This document shows, one piece after another, positions 42,448 through 54,722 of a stretch of 64,000 nt of DNA (position 1 is its first letter; each line of letters opens with the position of its first letter). The stretch is from contig JBAKBP010003223.1 in the NCBI GenBank assembly GCA_037953745.1, positions 1 to 64,000 on the forward strand. Reading direction: 5' to 3'. This DNA comes from Lithodes maja. Lineage: Eukaryota > Arthropoda > Malacostraca > Decapoda > Lithodidae. The notes below the pieces were generated by a model. That model had not been told where the DNA came from, did no database searches, and saw only the letters and a list, made by a program, of their open reading frames with translations. The position numbers and the translations under genes are program-made.

Positions 42448-44269
42448 TGACGCCTGCAGCGTGGCAGAACACCATGTGGGCTCAGCCGCTCGCTTGGCCA
42501 CTCGCTAGCACTCGCCGGGGCAAGGTATTTGGCTACAGTCTATCTGCAATGTTGTTCTTTCTTTCATAGTGTTCCTGTTGTTGCAGACAGTCCCGTGATG
42601 GTCTTTATTTTTGTCTGTGACAAGGGGAAGCATTTTATAACATGAGTAGAACATAAGATGCATTGTATATAGTTAAGGAGAGAGAATAATATAGGCAGTG
42701 GGGTGGTAGTGTGTGCGTGCGTATACATGTGCTGCCTCCCCCTCGCTTGTGGGCTCGTGCGCGTGCCTTCCCACGCCTCTTGATTGGCTGGTGGTTCCTG
42801 GCGCCTTCTGCAGCCCTGCTGCCTGGTGACGTAGTGGCCTGTGATTGGCTGACCACCATGCCTTTGTGTGTGATCCTGGAGGGGTCCCGAGGAGCTATTC
42901 TCTTCAGAGCTTGTCTGACCAGCATACCCTTCACATGTTCCCTTGCTACCTGTCTCCCGACTTCTACCTATAGAACACTTTCTCTCTCTCTCAACTTCTT
43001 ACCTCTCATTCTTTCAATCTATTTAATATCATAACTCCCCTTTGGTTCTCCACGATTTCATACATCGGCCATCGTATTATATGCTGAAGCTCTCAGATAT
43101 TATATGTTTAGTTAGTCATTTTGGAGGGGTTACCATTTTGTCTGTAGAGGTTCGACACACTCACGGTGTCTCCCTGCCTATTCCTTGGCTGTCTGCTGGG
43201 CTATTAAATGCTAGACTGGGGTGAGGCCATTGTTGTTGTGATTTCCGATGTGTACTAGGTTTTGTTGAACCTGTACAATCGCAACGGAGACGTGGGAAGC
43301 CTAGGTGGTCTTTCTGACTGTGTACCTTGTGAGTTTAGCACTGTGTTGCGAGTGAGGGCTTTTGCCTCTGCCACCCAACACTGTGCTAACTCGTTTGCTT
43401 TGACTTTGAGAGGGTCGCCAGGAGAGAACCAGATACTAGCGATCTGGATCTCTCAAGAGAGCACCCCGTCAATTAACGTAATTTGGCCTCACAGCCTTAA
43501 GGACCTCGCTAGGCTACGAGCCGCTTGCTCAGCCATTGTTTCCTAGCCTACGACATCCCAGCTAGACTTTATTAGCCTAGCAGACACCTGTTTAGAATTA
43601 TAAACTCTTATGTTATGTATGCAGCATTCTTATTCACGTTGACTGTAAGCCTTGGTTGTTGTTGAGTTGCACAACCTGAGCAGGCTTTTTGAGTTGCCTG
43701 ACGAAGGACTTCTTTTGTTGTTGGATATAATACTAGTGTGCATTTATCGTTATTCCCGTGTCAGTTGACACTGTCTGTCTCTACACTTGTCCTATATTGA
43801 CCCTGCTTTATATAACAGTTCAAAATCCGATACGATCATCTTACCCCAGCATCAGACTTTCTTCATAAGATTCCTGCTCGATGCTTTGGGACTTTCGTTC
43901 ACTTTCTTTAGTATAGGAGTGACAGTTCATTATTGTTTAGAGTAACTTTCAATATACCTTCTCCTAGTTTGCATTAACTCATTGCAGTGATTTAATTAAG
44001 ATCTCTATCTTTTCCTAGTATACCTTATTAACGTAATTGTATGTTGTTGTGATCAGGCTTTATCAGAGATCATCAGCCTGTAGTAGTAGTGCACTTATAC
44101 TGAGTTATAGGATACCCCGTTATCGCAGATTTAACTCTGGAGGGTATAGGTGTTTTTGTGCGCCGGCATTATAAGTTCAAGGGTTGGATCTAGTGTTACC
44201 GTTGTGGCTGTGTGCTTTCCTAGTCCAATGATTAAGAGCCCTTGTTTTATACGAGCCCCGGTCGTAACA
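42448..44269 (+). repeat. 5' LTR of gypsy element 2
   Basis: 1822 bp, TGACGCCTGCAG...GGTCGTAACA. The second copy at 53363-57550 matches throughout once two later insertions are removed. Flanks are AATATG at 42442-42447 and AATATA at 57551-57556, a probable 6-bp target-site duplication with one change. ORFs inside are not genes. Confidence 0.95.
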
Positions 44270-44497
44270 AATGGCGACCTTGCTTAGGATTTTGTGAACT
44301 TAGAGAAATATTGCAGGAGTGTTGTGGTCATTTGTTTTTGTTTAAAGGAATATAGTGGACACGTGGATTTTTTTTTGGCAAGTAGTATAACACTTAAGAG
44401 TCTTCGAGCATCTTGTATTTTTGAGTGAATAGTGCTGCATAAGAGTTTAGGTACTTTTTTTTTTTTTTATAAACGTTGAGAATTTTCGGTGGACACT
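44270..44497 (+). promoter_or_regulatory. primer-binding site and leader of element 2
   Basis: TGGCGACCTTGC at 44272-44283 follows the LTR after two bases, identical over 12 bases to element 1. The leader then runs to the gag ATG at 44498, with a T-run at 44456-44469. Confidence 0.8.
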
Positions 44498-46890
44498 ATG
44501 TCTGACGACGGATCAGTGTACAGTGAGGACACAGTACGGGAAACAGAAACTGAGGTGCAGCAGCGGGCTTTGTTAGATGACATTAGAGTTATAGCTAGTG
44601 AGGAGGATGCAAGGAAGTTTCTGGAGATACCTATTACTGCTAACCGGGTGTCGGGGATTGATCGGTATGGTCTCCAGTGTTTGGACACCGTCATGGGGCA
44701 TGTGGGCATTAGCAGCATGTCGAGAGGTGACCTGGTGGCCTGTGTGCTTGGCGGGGTGCATGGGGCTTCGGGTGGAGCGGGATCTGGGGCACCTTCGGCC
44801 CAGCCCCCATTCCACTCGACTCCTACCATGGCGCCCCCTCGGGCTCCGGAGCCGGGTACATTCCCGCCGGCCGATAGTCACTGGCAGCGTGGTTTGCACT
44901 TGGGTGAGTCTCCAATTGTTGCATCTCCTCCTCCTCAAGGTTTAACTGCAGAGATGCTCTTCCAGCTGGAGATGGCTAAGATGCAGCAGCAGCGGGAATC
45001 TCAGCAGCAACAGCGGGAGTTTGAGAATGCTAAGATTCAGGCTGAGGAGAGAAGGGCCAGATATGAGAGAGAGCTTGAACAACGAAAGCATGAATCTGAG
45101 ATTGAGATGTCCAGGATTCAGTCTGAGGAGAGAAAGGCCATGTACTGTGCAGACAAAGATCTGGAGAAGTCTAGGGTGGAGTCGACAGGGCAGCGTCTCG
45201 GTTCTGGGAATCGAGGTCTTGATCAGTCGTTATCGCACCTGCTCAAGTTGGTCCCTGTATTTGATGAGTCGGGTGTCACTGAATTTTGTATGTGTTTCGA
45301 GAAGAAGTGCCGGGAGCACCAATGGCCCGAGGTTAAGTGGGCAGCCCTTGTTTCCTCTAGATTGGTTGGCAAAGGACTCAAGGCATATGATGCGTTGCCC
45401 TTGGAGTCGTGCATCGATTACGAGGTATTGAAGGAGGCTGTCCTGCAGGCATATGAGTTACAACCAGAGACGTACAGATTGAAGTTCCGGGGTGTAACGA
45501 AGGGTCGTGAGTGCACCTTTTTTGAGCATGCCCGGGATCTGTCCGATGCATTTAGAAACTGGCTGCATTCTGAGAAGGCACCGACGTTTGAGGAGTTGAA
45601 ACAGCTGATGCTTCTAGAACAATTTTTTAAGTGTACGGGCAGCGATCTGACGTTGAATCTTAAGGAAAAGAACCCGAAAACTCTTCAGGAAGGCAGCTGA
45701 GATGGCTGACCTTCGGATGTCACTGATTCGTGGGTGCGGGTCTGCACAACGGAACGATGCAGGTAACAAGGGGCGCAACACTCCACCCCCCCGAGTCAGT
45801 GATACACCATATAACCATTACAACAAGAGCAACGATACTAAGTCTGACCATATACCGTCCCGTTTAAGAAGGGTCAGGGCCCTTCCCCACCTCAAGGGAA
45901 GCCCAAGGGGGAGTTAGAGAGTTTTCATTGTCATGAAAAGGGGCATTTTGCAAGCGCCTGTCCAAGCAAGCTACCTAATGCAGTTGTGTCTTAGGCTCGC
46001 AACATTGGGGTGTCCCCGAAGTCGTCTGAGTTTGCCCGGGGTATAATGTCAGAGGCTGGGACACAGCCAGTGGAGAAGAATCCGGAAGGCTCGAACCCTG
46101 TCCGCGATGTCTTTTGTGACCATCGAGGGCATGGCTGCGTGAGGTGGGCTGGTAAGAAGCATGGAGTTGAGCTGTTGCGAGACACGGGTGCCTCTCAGAC
46201 TTTAATGAAGATCTTTACTGGTAGACCAATAAACGCGGCACGGGTGGTTGTGGTGCAGGGTATCAATGCTGTCAAGTTATACCCGTTGGTCAGGATGGAA
46301 CTGGAGGTGGATGGTGTGACACGAGAGTTGGATATGGGTGTTGTGGAGAACTTGCCTGTTGGGGGCGTCGACCTCCTTCTCGGCAACGACTTCGCGGTGC
46401 CTACTTCTGAGGTTTCACCCTTAGTCGTTGCCGAGAAGCCGGCCGACGTGAGTAGGGAGGAACAGGAGTGGGTAGAGAAGTGTCAAGTACAACCTATGGC
46501 GTGCGTTGTTACAAGACCAAAGTGTCACAGCCTATTCCACAGTCTTCTGATCAACGGAGGAACGGTCGGAAGAAGACGGCTGATGTTGGTAAAAGTTTGG
46601 AGAGTTTAGTACAAGCAGCTCTTCTTGGCGACTCAGTATTGGCACCATTGTTGGAGTCTGGAGAAGCCCCAGGACCTGTCACAGCTAGTGAGGAGGTAGG
46701 GCAGGAAGAGACTCCGAGGCAGCAACGTTACACACGGAGAGAAAAAAGGGTTGCTCAGTTTGATTTTGCGGGAGGACTTGGGTTGCTTCGGAAACATTCA
46801 GACAGGTTGGTTCCCTCAGATATTTGTAAACTGCAGTTGGAGGATCCGGAAGTTCAGAAGTGTGGTAATGGTGCTGTCAAGATCTAACAC
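44498..46890 (+). pseudogene. gag-pol: Gag-protease of gypsy element 2, frameshifted
   Basis: Homologous end to end with element 1: the Gag from ATG 44498, a Glu/Gln/Arg-rich coiled coil (about 44950-45200), and the conserved block around KAYDALPLES. Gag breaks at 45700 by what looks like a 1-nt insertion near 45690, and the frame changes again near 45.92 kb; a TAG follows near 45992. The zinc knuckle (about 45925-45960) has lost its first Cys (Ser). The protease site DTGAS at 46181-46195 is intact. The frame then carries the protease-integrase linker (LRKHSDRLVPSDICKLQLEDPEVQ) that element 1 also has just before its integrase. Confidence 0.9.
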
Positions 46891-47216
46891 GAGTACGGGG
46901 AAACATGTCATGTGAACCTGTTGGAGGAGTTTGTGAGGCAACCACCTGAGCAGCCTACTGTCCCTGCGTTGGTCTGCAGCGGCCAAGGAGGAGTACAAAG
47001 GAGTACAAAGGAGTACAAAGGAAATCAAGCAACAACAGATCTAGTGACCCTTCTAGGTTGCTTGTCCTCCAAAACACTGAGGATCAAGTGTCCAAACAGT
47101 GGTTTAGAGTGGGTAAGGGAACATTGGAAAGGGAATTACTGCCCTGGAACTAATGTCCGTGGCAGGATTAGGAAGTTAGTAGAGGACAGATGGGTTAGTA
47201 ACTGAGGAGGGGATAA
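46891..47216 (+). pseudogene. element 2 linker up to LINE insertion
   Basis: Coding-like sequence in a shifted frame to about 47205, with a short tandem run of GGAGTACAAA (about 46988-47020). It ends where the minus-strand CR1 LINE begins. The integrase finger and most of its core are not found here. Confidence 0.5.
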
Positions 47217-50200
47217 AATAAAGTTATTCATTTACAAACGCAGTCAGTTGCGGGTTTGATGAGAGATATTTGTCTAGGCGGAATTTAAATGAATCAACGG
47301 TGATGCAGTCTATAACGTTTCGGGGAAGCCCATTCCACAAGTTGACAACTCGATTGAAGAAGAAATTCTTAGATTCGTGCGAGTTAAAAGATTTACCAAT
47401 AATTTTGCAACCGTTTCCCCGCGTGTAATTAGATTGGTCGATAGTGAAGTACTTACTACAGTTCATATTGTCGATGCCTTTGATGATTTTGAACACTTTA
47501 ATTAAGTCACCTCTTAATCTGCGCTGGGTTAAAGGAAATAGATTTAATTCTCTAAGACGCTCTTCGTATGGTTTGTTCTTTAGGCTAGGTATCATTTTGG
47601 TAACTCTACGTTGAACTCGTTCTAGCTTGTTTATATCTTTTTGGTAATAAGGGCACCAGGATTGAACGCAGTATTCCAGAAGAGGGCGGACTAAGGAATT
47701 GTAAAGGGTTAGGATAACTTCTTTGGATTTATGCTCAAATGACCTGCCTATAAAGCCAATTATTTTGTTTGCCTTCTTAACAACTTCTGAACATTGTTGA
47801 CTCGGTTTTAGGTTACTCGATATTGTTACTCCCAGATCGGTTTCTCTGTTTACATTCTTAAGCTGAGTGCCATTCATCGAATAGTTTGCTTTCTCATTTA
47901 GGTATCCGATATGTAGTACTTTACATTTATCCGCATTGAAACTCATTTGCCAAATTTGGGCCCAACATGACAATTTATCTAGATTGTGTTGCATATCGTC
48001 AACTTGTTCTTTTGAGAGTACGCTATTTGCAATTTTTGTATCGTCAGCAAATTTTGAGATTGTGCAGGTGAGACCCTCATCTATGTCGTTGATGTAAATT
48101 AGAAAGAGAATTGGTCCTAGTACCGATCCCTGGGGTACCCCGCTACTTATATTGGTCCATTTAGATGCCTTACCGTTTATGACTACCCTTTGCTTTCTGT
48201 TGCTGAGCCAATTTTCTATCCATTTCAACACACCATCTTGTATTCCATGCGCTTTTAGTTTTAGCAGTAAACGTTTGTGGGGAACTTTGTCAAAGGCCTT
48301 TTGAAAATCAAGGTATATAATATCTACAGCTTTACTCTCATCGTAGAGGTTGAGGATATCGTAGAAGAAGTCTAAGAGGTTTGTTAAACAGGAACGTTTT
48401 TTACGAAAGCCGTGTTGAGTATCTTTAACCCTTAAAGAGCGGCTCACGACTTAAGTCGAGTTGAAAAAACAGGCAAAAAACGGGTGAAAAAAGGGTGAAA
48501 ATCGAGTGAAAATGAGTGGGATAGTAATGATCCATACGTCCGATATCTGTGGCCTCCCGGCCCACACTAACTCCAGTTCCCCCACCGCGCGAGAGGATCA
48601 CAGTGTAACCAATAGTTCGCTAAAAGTGAGCAAGGTAGCAAAATCTGCTAAACTTCCATCTTCGAGGTAACACTGTCAGTGCTCCATGAGTGCTACGTAG
48701 CTGTATCTTACGTCATTGTGTAGCGATTTCCACCTAGTTTTCGACGCAATACAGTTCCTTTCATACTGATGGTTGATATAGCTGTCAGAATGGCCTGAAA
48801 AGGCCCAAAACGGCCACAGAGGGCCCGCTAGACAAGGGTTAAGTATGTTATTTTCCTCTAAGTGATTTACGAGTCTGTCTCGTATGACCGTTTCTAGCAT
48901 TTTACATACAACTGAGGTTAAGCTAATTGGACGACAGTTACTGGGTAGGGATTTGCTGCCTTTTTTTAATATCGGTGTTACGTTGGCTAGCTTCCACTGA
49001 TCAGGCATAGTTCCAGACTGCAAGGATTTATTGAATAGTAATGTCAGTGGTTTGGAGAGCTCATTCTTAGCTTCCTTTAGAACTCTAGGCGAGATTGTAT
49101 CAGGTCCTGGCGTTTTATTTACCTTGAGTTTATCTAAACAATTCAATACTTCTCTCTCTGTAACGGTGATATTGCTTAGAACATCTGAATTATCAATCTG
49201 AATCGGCGATGGTGTAGGGATATCACTGAGGTCTTCTGTTGTAAAAACTGATGCAAAGAAGGTATTGAGGGCATTACTCATTTGTACTTCGTCTTTGGTG
49301 TATTCTCCTTTTTCATCGACTAACGGTCCAACAGTTGAAGTAACTACTTTTTTCTTTCTGATATAACTATAGAATTTTTTCGGGTTTGTTTTACTTTGAT
49401 TCGCAATATGTAACTCTAAGGTCTTTTTACTTTGCTTAATTAACTTTTTGGCTTTGCGTCGTAGCTTTACAAATTTCACCCGTTCTTCGTCATTTTGTGA
49501 GGATTTTAATCTATCATTAGCAAATTTTTTAGTAAGCAGGCAGTTTGAAATATCTTTATTCCACCATTTGGGCTGATTATTATGGCCTGGACGCCGTATT
49601 TTCGATGGTATGCAGTCTTGCACTGCTTTTAGGTAAGTGGTTTCGAATAACTTCCAAGATGTATTTATGTCGTTATTGTTAATTAAAAAGCTCCAGTCAG
49701 TTTCTTTAAACATAGCTCTTAGTTTATGAAAGTTTGCTTTCTTGAAATTAGGGACTTTTTCGATGCTACTATTTGGTTCGTTACTAGTAAACTTTAAAGT
49801 GAAAGTTATCGTACGATGGTCGCTGTTACTGAATTCATCACCAACATTCAAATTCTCTATCAATTCTTCTTTTGTTGCAAGTACAATGTCAAGAACGTTA
49901 TTACCACGGGTCGGCGTTCGAACAAATTGATAAAGCGAACTCTCTTGCAAGTTCGTATACAAGTCATGTCCGGAGTGTGAAGTAAGAGTATCGCCCCACT
50001 TGGTCACAGGTAAATTAAAGTCGCCAAAAATTACGGTATCTTGTGAGTTACTTACATCTGCAATTTGTTCGTAAATTTCTCGGTCAGGTTGCACTGATTG
50101 AGGTGGAGGTCTGTATATTAACGCAAGTATTATTTTTGTACCTTTATTATTCTTTATTAGCACAAAAGATGTGTCGACGTTCACAATTTGAGGTTTTGAC

Positions 50201-50588
50201 ACGAGGGTCGGGTTAAGACTTTCTTTGATATAAAATAAAACGCCACCTCCATTTTTATTTATTCGGCTGTTCTCAAACATTACATAACCGGGAAGTGAAT
50301 ACTCTGCTAAAAGTCTCTATCTTCTGTATTGAGCCAAGATTCTGTTATGCCAATCACATCATAATTTTCTGTAAACACTAGTTCCTCTAAATCTGAAAAT
50401 TTATTGCTTATGCTACGAGTGTTTTCATAGAAAACCTTTAAAGTTGCGGTTTTAGAACTCACAGAACGTTCTTTCATCGAATTTTTGGTTTTGGTCGGAT
50501 CTACATTTACATTCATGGCTGTCCTCGGTCCTCGGTCGTTATCCCTGGCGGTTTTGAATTTGGGTCGTGTTGGTGGAGCTTTATCCAA
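47217..50588 (-). pseudogene. CR1 LINE ORF2, one frameshift and a MITE insertion
   Basis: Minus strand. Endonuclease from 50588 (TESWL, GDFNLP near 50010, SDHRT near 49820), RT with PGPDTISPRVLKEA, CRPISLTS, LDFQKAFDKVPH, SGVPQGSVLGP and an intact FADD at 48040-48051, then a C-terminal domain to 47224. Only two lesions are seen: a 1-nt deletion near 50306 and the piggyBac-like MITE at 48429-48838, inserted between two codons of the RT. The 3' end (...GTAAATGAATAA) abuts element 2 sequence. A fairly young copy that inserted into element 2 in antisense. Confidence 0.9.
48425..48842. mobile_element. piggyBac-like MITE with TTAA target duplication
   Basis: TTAA at 48425-48428 and 48839-48842 flank a 410-bp insert with ends CCCTTAAAGAGCGGCTC and (inverted) CCCTTGTCTAGCGGGCC. 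Removing the insert and one TTAA restores the LINE reading frame across the site. No ORF of its own. Confidence 0.9.
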
Positions 50589-51590
50589 ATTCGCGGTTCT
50601 TGACGGATTAGTATTTAATTCCTTTGTAGGTTGCCGTCCTCGCTGTCTTCGGTCCTCCTTCCTGGTTGTCCTGTGCTGAGTCGATTTCTTCTCCGAAAAT
50701 CCTTCACCGCATCGTTGAGAAGATGCAGCACGCTCCCACCTGGTTCAGATGAACTCCATCGTCCGAAAACAAATAGTCATCGTAGTAGAAATTGTCCCAG
50801 GTGTCGATGAATCCCACGTTCTCCTTCCTGCAGAGGTTTGCTAGACAACGATTTGTGCTGGTGGCTATGTTGTAAAATCGGCTCTCTACACCGAGCCGGG
50901 GGACGATTCCTGAGACGATGATCCTTGATGACTTCTCCTTAAACGACTTGATCAGCTGCTGGTACTTTAAAAGCAAATCTTCCGACCGGGTTCGCTGTAC
51001 ATCGTTGGATCCAACGTGGATGACGTACATTGTATTAGCAGGGGCCAGCTTTGATACTTCGTCAACTGCTGCAACTACGTCATCCACACCACCACCAGGG
51101 ATACAAAAACGCTTCCTGGTCTTAGGTGCCCTGGCGCAAAACTCTGTGAGCTGACCACGTATCATCGAGTCTCCCACGAGCCGGACTTCTTCTATTTCCT
51201 CTTCGTCATCTGAGTCTGCGAGTATCTGGAAACGGTTTTGACACTCGGTAATCGGTATGTGTTTCCTGGTCTTGGGGCAAACGTTGTTCCTCACGACACG
51301 GAAGTTGTCTTGAGGGGGAAGAGAGTCACTATTTGTATCTTGAGTATCGGAAACATCAGCTGAAGTGGCTACTGTAGGCGTTGAATTGTTGGCAGTTGAC
51401 GTTGGGGGCGTTGGTGGCTGCTGGAGTTGCGGTGACAATTGAAGTTTGTGGTACTCCAACGTTGAGTGTTACAAACTCTTGGAGTGATTCCAGCTTCATG
51501 GTGAGGACGTTGATCTTGTTGTAGGCTTCATCTAATTTCACTGTAAAATTCTCTCGTTGCTGGCGAAGGAGAAGGAGAGGGGGGCAGTAG
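50589..51590 (-). pseudogene. CR1 LINE ORF1 with SGNH esterase domain
   Basis: Minus strand 51459-50704 encodes an SGNH/GDSL-type hydrolase: GDSM block, GSND block, and DGVH block, so Ser, Asn, Asp and His of the family are all present. Upstream, in a different frame, lies a short coiled coil (LDEAYNKINVLTMKLESLQE) and a Pro-rich leader, so a frameshift near 51.4 kb splits ORF1. CR1-group ORF1 proteins with esterase domains are known; their function in retrotransposition is not settled. The 5' limit of the LINE is placed near 51590 where element 2 coding resumes on the plus strand; this boundary is uncertain. Confidence 0.8.
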
Positions 51591-53000
51591 GGCACAGGTG
51601 GAGGAGAGTAAGGATTGTCATGTCTCGGTGGAGCAGTGGGCGGGGGACACGAGTCTGGTGGCTGTGGAAGCGCTAGAGCACCTGCCTGAGCAGCAGTGTG
51701 CAGCGCTCCAGCACCAGCTCGGTTCATACCCCACTGGTCGTGCCGAGCCCCTGAGCCTCACAACTCAGGCGGTGCAAGATGTTCCGCGGGCAGGTCACGT
51801 GAATGTTGGAAGACCGTTAGCCTCGTTGTTTCGGTGGTTCAAGGTGGGCGACGAGGCTTGGACATGGTTGTCAGGTCAAGGTCGACCCATGGCTGCCAAG
51901 GGTGGTGGTCAGATGGAGGACATTGAGCAGATTGGTGAGTTTGGCTGTGGAGTGGATGTGCCCAGTCGTCGTATAGCCTCCCAATGCTGCTCTAGTCGAA
52001 TGCAACAGCCCTACCATAGACCGACTGTATCTGGCCATGTCGCTAAAAGAGGTGATGCTGCGCAGGCAGATGTAGTCGTAAGGAATGCGGGGGTGCGCAT
52101 GTACGGTATCGGCGGGGAAGCCTTAGCAATAATGAACTATGGGAGTGACTGCACAGATGGAACTGATTGTCCCTATCATGACCTGGCTGTTCTAGGGACG
52201 AAGGTGGAGAAGGAGGGAGACTACAGGTTAGAAGCTGCGGTCTCGGCTGGGTTGTGGGAGGGCACTAGGCATGTTCTGCGAGATAAGTTGTTTACTAGGC
52301 TGTGGCAGTGCATCCGCATGTTTGTTGCTTCTCCAGGCCTGATGTACGGGGTAGAATCCGACATGGAGGCTGGAGACAGTGCGAGGCTCAGTTTAATTCC
52401 CTACTGTATAAATCCTGCTAAAAAGCCTGTCGTGAAAACAGAGCTAGACGACATGTGGAAAAAGGGTCTGAGGGATAAAGGATATTGTGAGTGGTCGTTG
52501 CCAGTGAGTTTGCAACCTGAGTTAAGTGGCAAGATCAGTGTGTGTGCATTATCCATGACAGACACCTATCCATTGCTCAAGGGTCTGAGGGATAAGGAAT
52601 GTCGTGAGTGGTCGTTGCCTGTAATTTTCCAACCTGTGTTAAGTGGCAAGATCAGTGAGTGTGTTGATTGCGAGAGTGTGTGTGCATTATCCCTGACAGA
52701 CGCCTATACCTTATCGAGAGTTGACGACACCATAGACCGCCTCGGGGCTGCATCGCCTATCACGAAGGTAGAACTAGTGAAAGGTTATTGGCAGGCCCGG
52801 TTGCCGGAAAGAGCAAAGAGAAGTGCCAGTCTTGTGATGAACTGGGCAGTTTATCAGTGTCAGGTGTTGTTGTGCTACCGGAACACAAGTTGGATGTGTG
52901 GCATGCTACGGGCACTGATAATGTTATGGCTGATTGTTTGTCACAGGAGGGTTTGTTTGCAGGAGAACCCTCGCCGTTCAGTCAGTGTGTGTTGAGAGTG
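51591..53000 (+). pseudogene. pol: element 2: integrase C-terminus, reverse transcriptase, RNase H end
   Basis: A plus-strand frame (to 52995) carries a FKVGDEAW motif (about 51837), the position and type of the integrase C-terminal VG-E motif, then the RT N-terminal region (INPAKKPVVKTELDDM, about 52405-52460), an EWSLPV...SGKI block, and DDTIDRLGAASPITKVELVKGYWQARLPERAK (about 52725-52810). The palm YxDD is absent; the sequence jumps to the RNase H terminus (HATGTDNVMADCLSQ, about 52905-52950) in another frame. The RT fingers contain a 117-bp tandem duplication (52462-52578 and 52579 on). It shows integrase before RT, and RNase H ending about 400 bp before the LTR. Confidence 0.75.
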
Positions 53001-53362
53001 GAGTCAAATTGGCTTGCCCCTGTAAGTACAGCCGCCATAAACATATTAAAAATGAAAAATTCTACAAAAACTCTTTCTTTAATAGTTAAATTTTTTAAAG
53101 TATGTTATAGCTAAAGTTCTGAGTCGAACCTGTGCTTCTCTCAGAAGGCTGGGCTAGTAGAAGCTCGCTCTAGGAGCATAGCAGTATGAATTAATTAAGC
53201 TATTGTGTTGGGAGGGTTGTAATTTTTTTTTTTTATGAGAACTGAGCTTTGCCTTCTTTGTTGCGAAGTGATTAGGGGTGGCGAGTCTTATCGGCGTTCT
53301 GCTTGTTGGATATAGAGCTCATGGTTGAGCATCTAATATCTTGGGGGGGGGGGGGTGGGGGG
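53001..53362 (+). other. element 2 3' untranslated region and polypurine tract
   Basis: No further pol domain. A G-rich tract (G13TG6, 53343-53362) directly precedes the 3' LTR and is the polypurine tract. Confidence 0.8.
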
Positions 53363-54722
53363 TGACGCCTGCAGCGTGGCAGAACGCCATGTGGGCTCAG
53401 CCGCTCGCTTAGCCACTCGCTAGCACTCGCCGGGGCAAGGTATTTGGCTACAGTCTATCTACAATGTTGTTCTTTCTTTCATAGTGTTCGTGTTGTTGCA
53501 GACAGTCCTGTGGTGGTCTTTATTTTCGTCTGTGACAAGGAGAGGCATTTTATATCATGAGTAGAACATAAGATGCATTGTATATAGTTAAGGAGAGAGA
53601 ATAATATAGGCAGTGGGGTGGTAGTGTGTGCATGCGTATACATGTGCTGCCTCCCCCTCGCTTGTGGGCTCGTGCGCATGCCTTCCCACGCCTCTTGATT
53701 GGCTGGTGGTTCCTGGCGCCTTCTGCAGCCCTGCTGCCTGGTGACGTAGCGGCCTGTGATTGGCTGACCACCATGCCTTTGTGTGTGATCCTGGAGGGGT
53801 CCCGAGGAGCTATTCTCTTCAGACCTTGTCTGACCAGCAGACCCTTCACATGTTCCCTTGCTACCTGTCTCCCGACTTCTACCTATAGAACACTTTCTCT
53901 CTCTCTCAACATTTTACCTCTCATTCTTTCAATCTATTTAATATCATAACTCACCGTTGGTTCTCCACGATTTCATACATCGGCCATCGTATTATATGCT
54001 GAAGCTCTCAGATATTATATGTTTAGTTAGTCATTTTGGAGGGGTTACCATTTTGTCTGTAGAGGTTCGACACACTCACGGTGTCTCCCTGCCTATTCCT
54101 TGGCTGTCTGCTGGGCTATTTAATGCTAGACTTGGGTGAGGCCATTGTTGTTGTGATTTCCGATGTGTACTAGGTTTTGTTGAACCTGTGCAATCACAAC
54201 GGAGACGTGGGAATCCTAGGTGGTCTTTCTGACTGTGTACCTTGTGAGTTTAGCACTGTGTTGCGAGTGAGGGCTTTTGCCTCTGCCACTCAACACTGTG
54301 CTAACTCGTTTGCTTTGACTTTGAGAGGGTCGCCAGGAGAGAACCAGATACTAGCGATCTGGATCTCTCAAGAGAGCACCCCGTCAATTAACGTAATTTG
54401 GCCGCACAGCCTTAAGGACCTCGCTAGGCTACGAGCCGCTTGCTCAGCCATTGCTTCTTAGCCTACGACATCCCAGCTAGACTTTATTAGCCTAGCAGAC
54501 ACCCGTTTAGAATTATAAACTCTTATGTTATGTATGCAGCATTCTTATTCACGTTGACTGTAAGCCTTGGTTGTTGTTGAGTTGCACAACCTGACCAGGT
54601 TTTTGAGTTGCCTGACGAAGGACTTCTTTTGTTGTTGGATATAATACTAATGTGCATTTATCGTTATTCCCGTGTCAGTTGACACTGTCTGTCTCTACAC
54701 TTGTCCTATATTGACCCTGCTT

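Noticed and set aside
42711..43546. ORFs of 60-107 codons repeated at 53626-54461
   Set aside because: Both sets lie at the same positions in the two LTRs of element 2; they are chance frames in LTR sequence.
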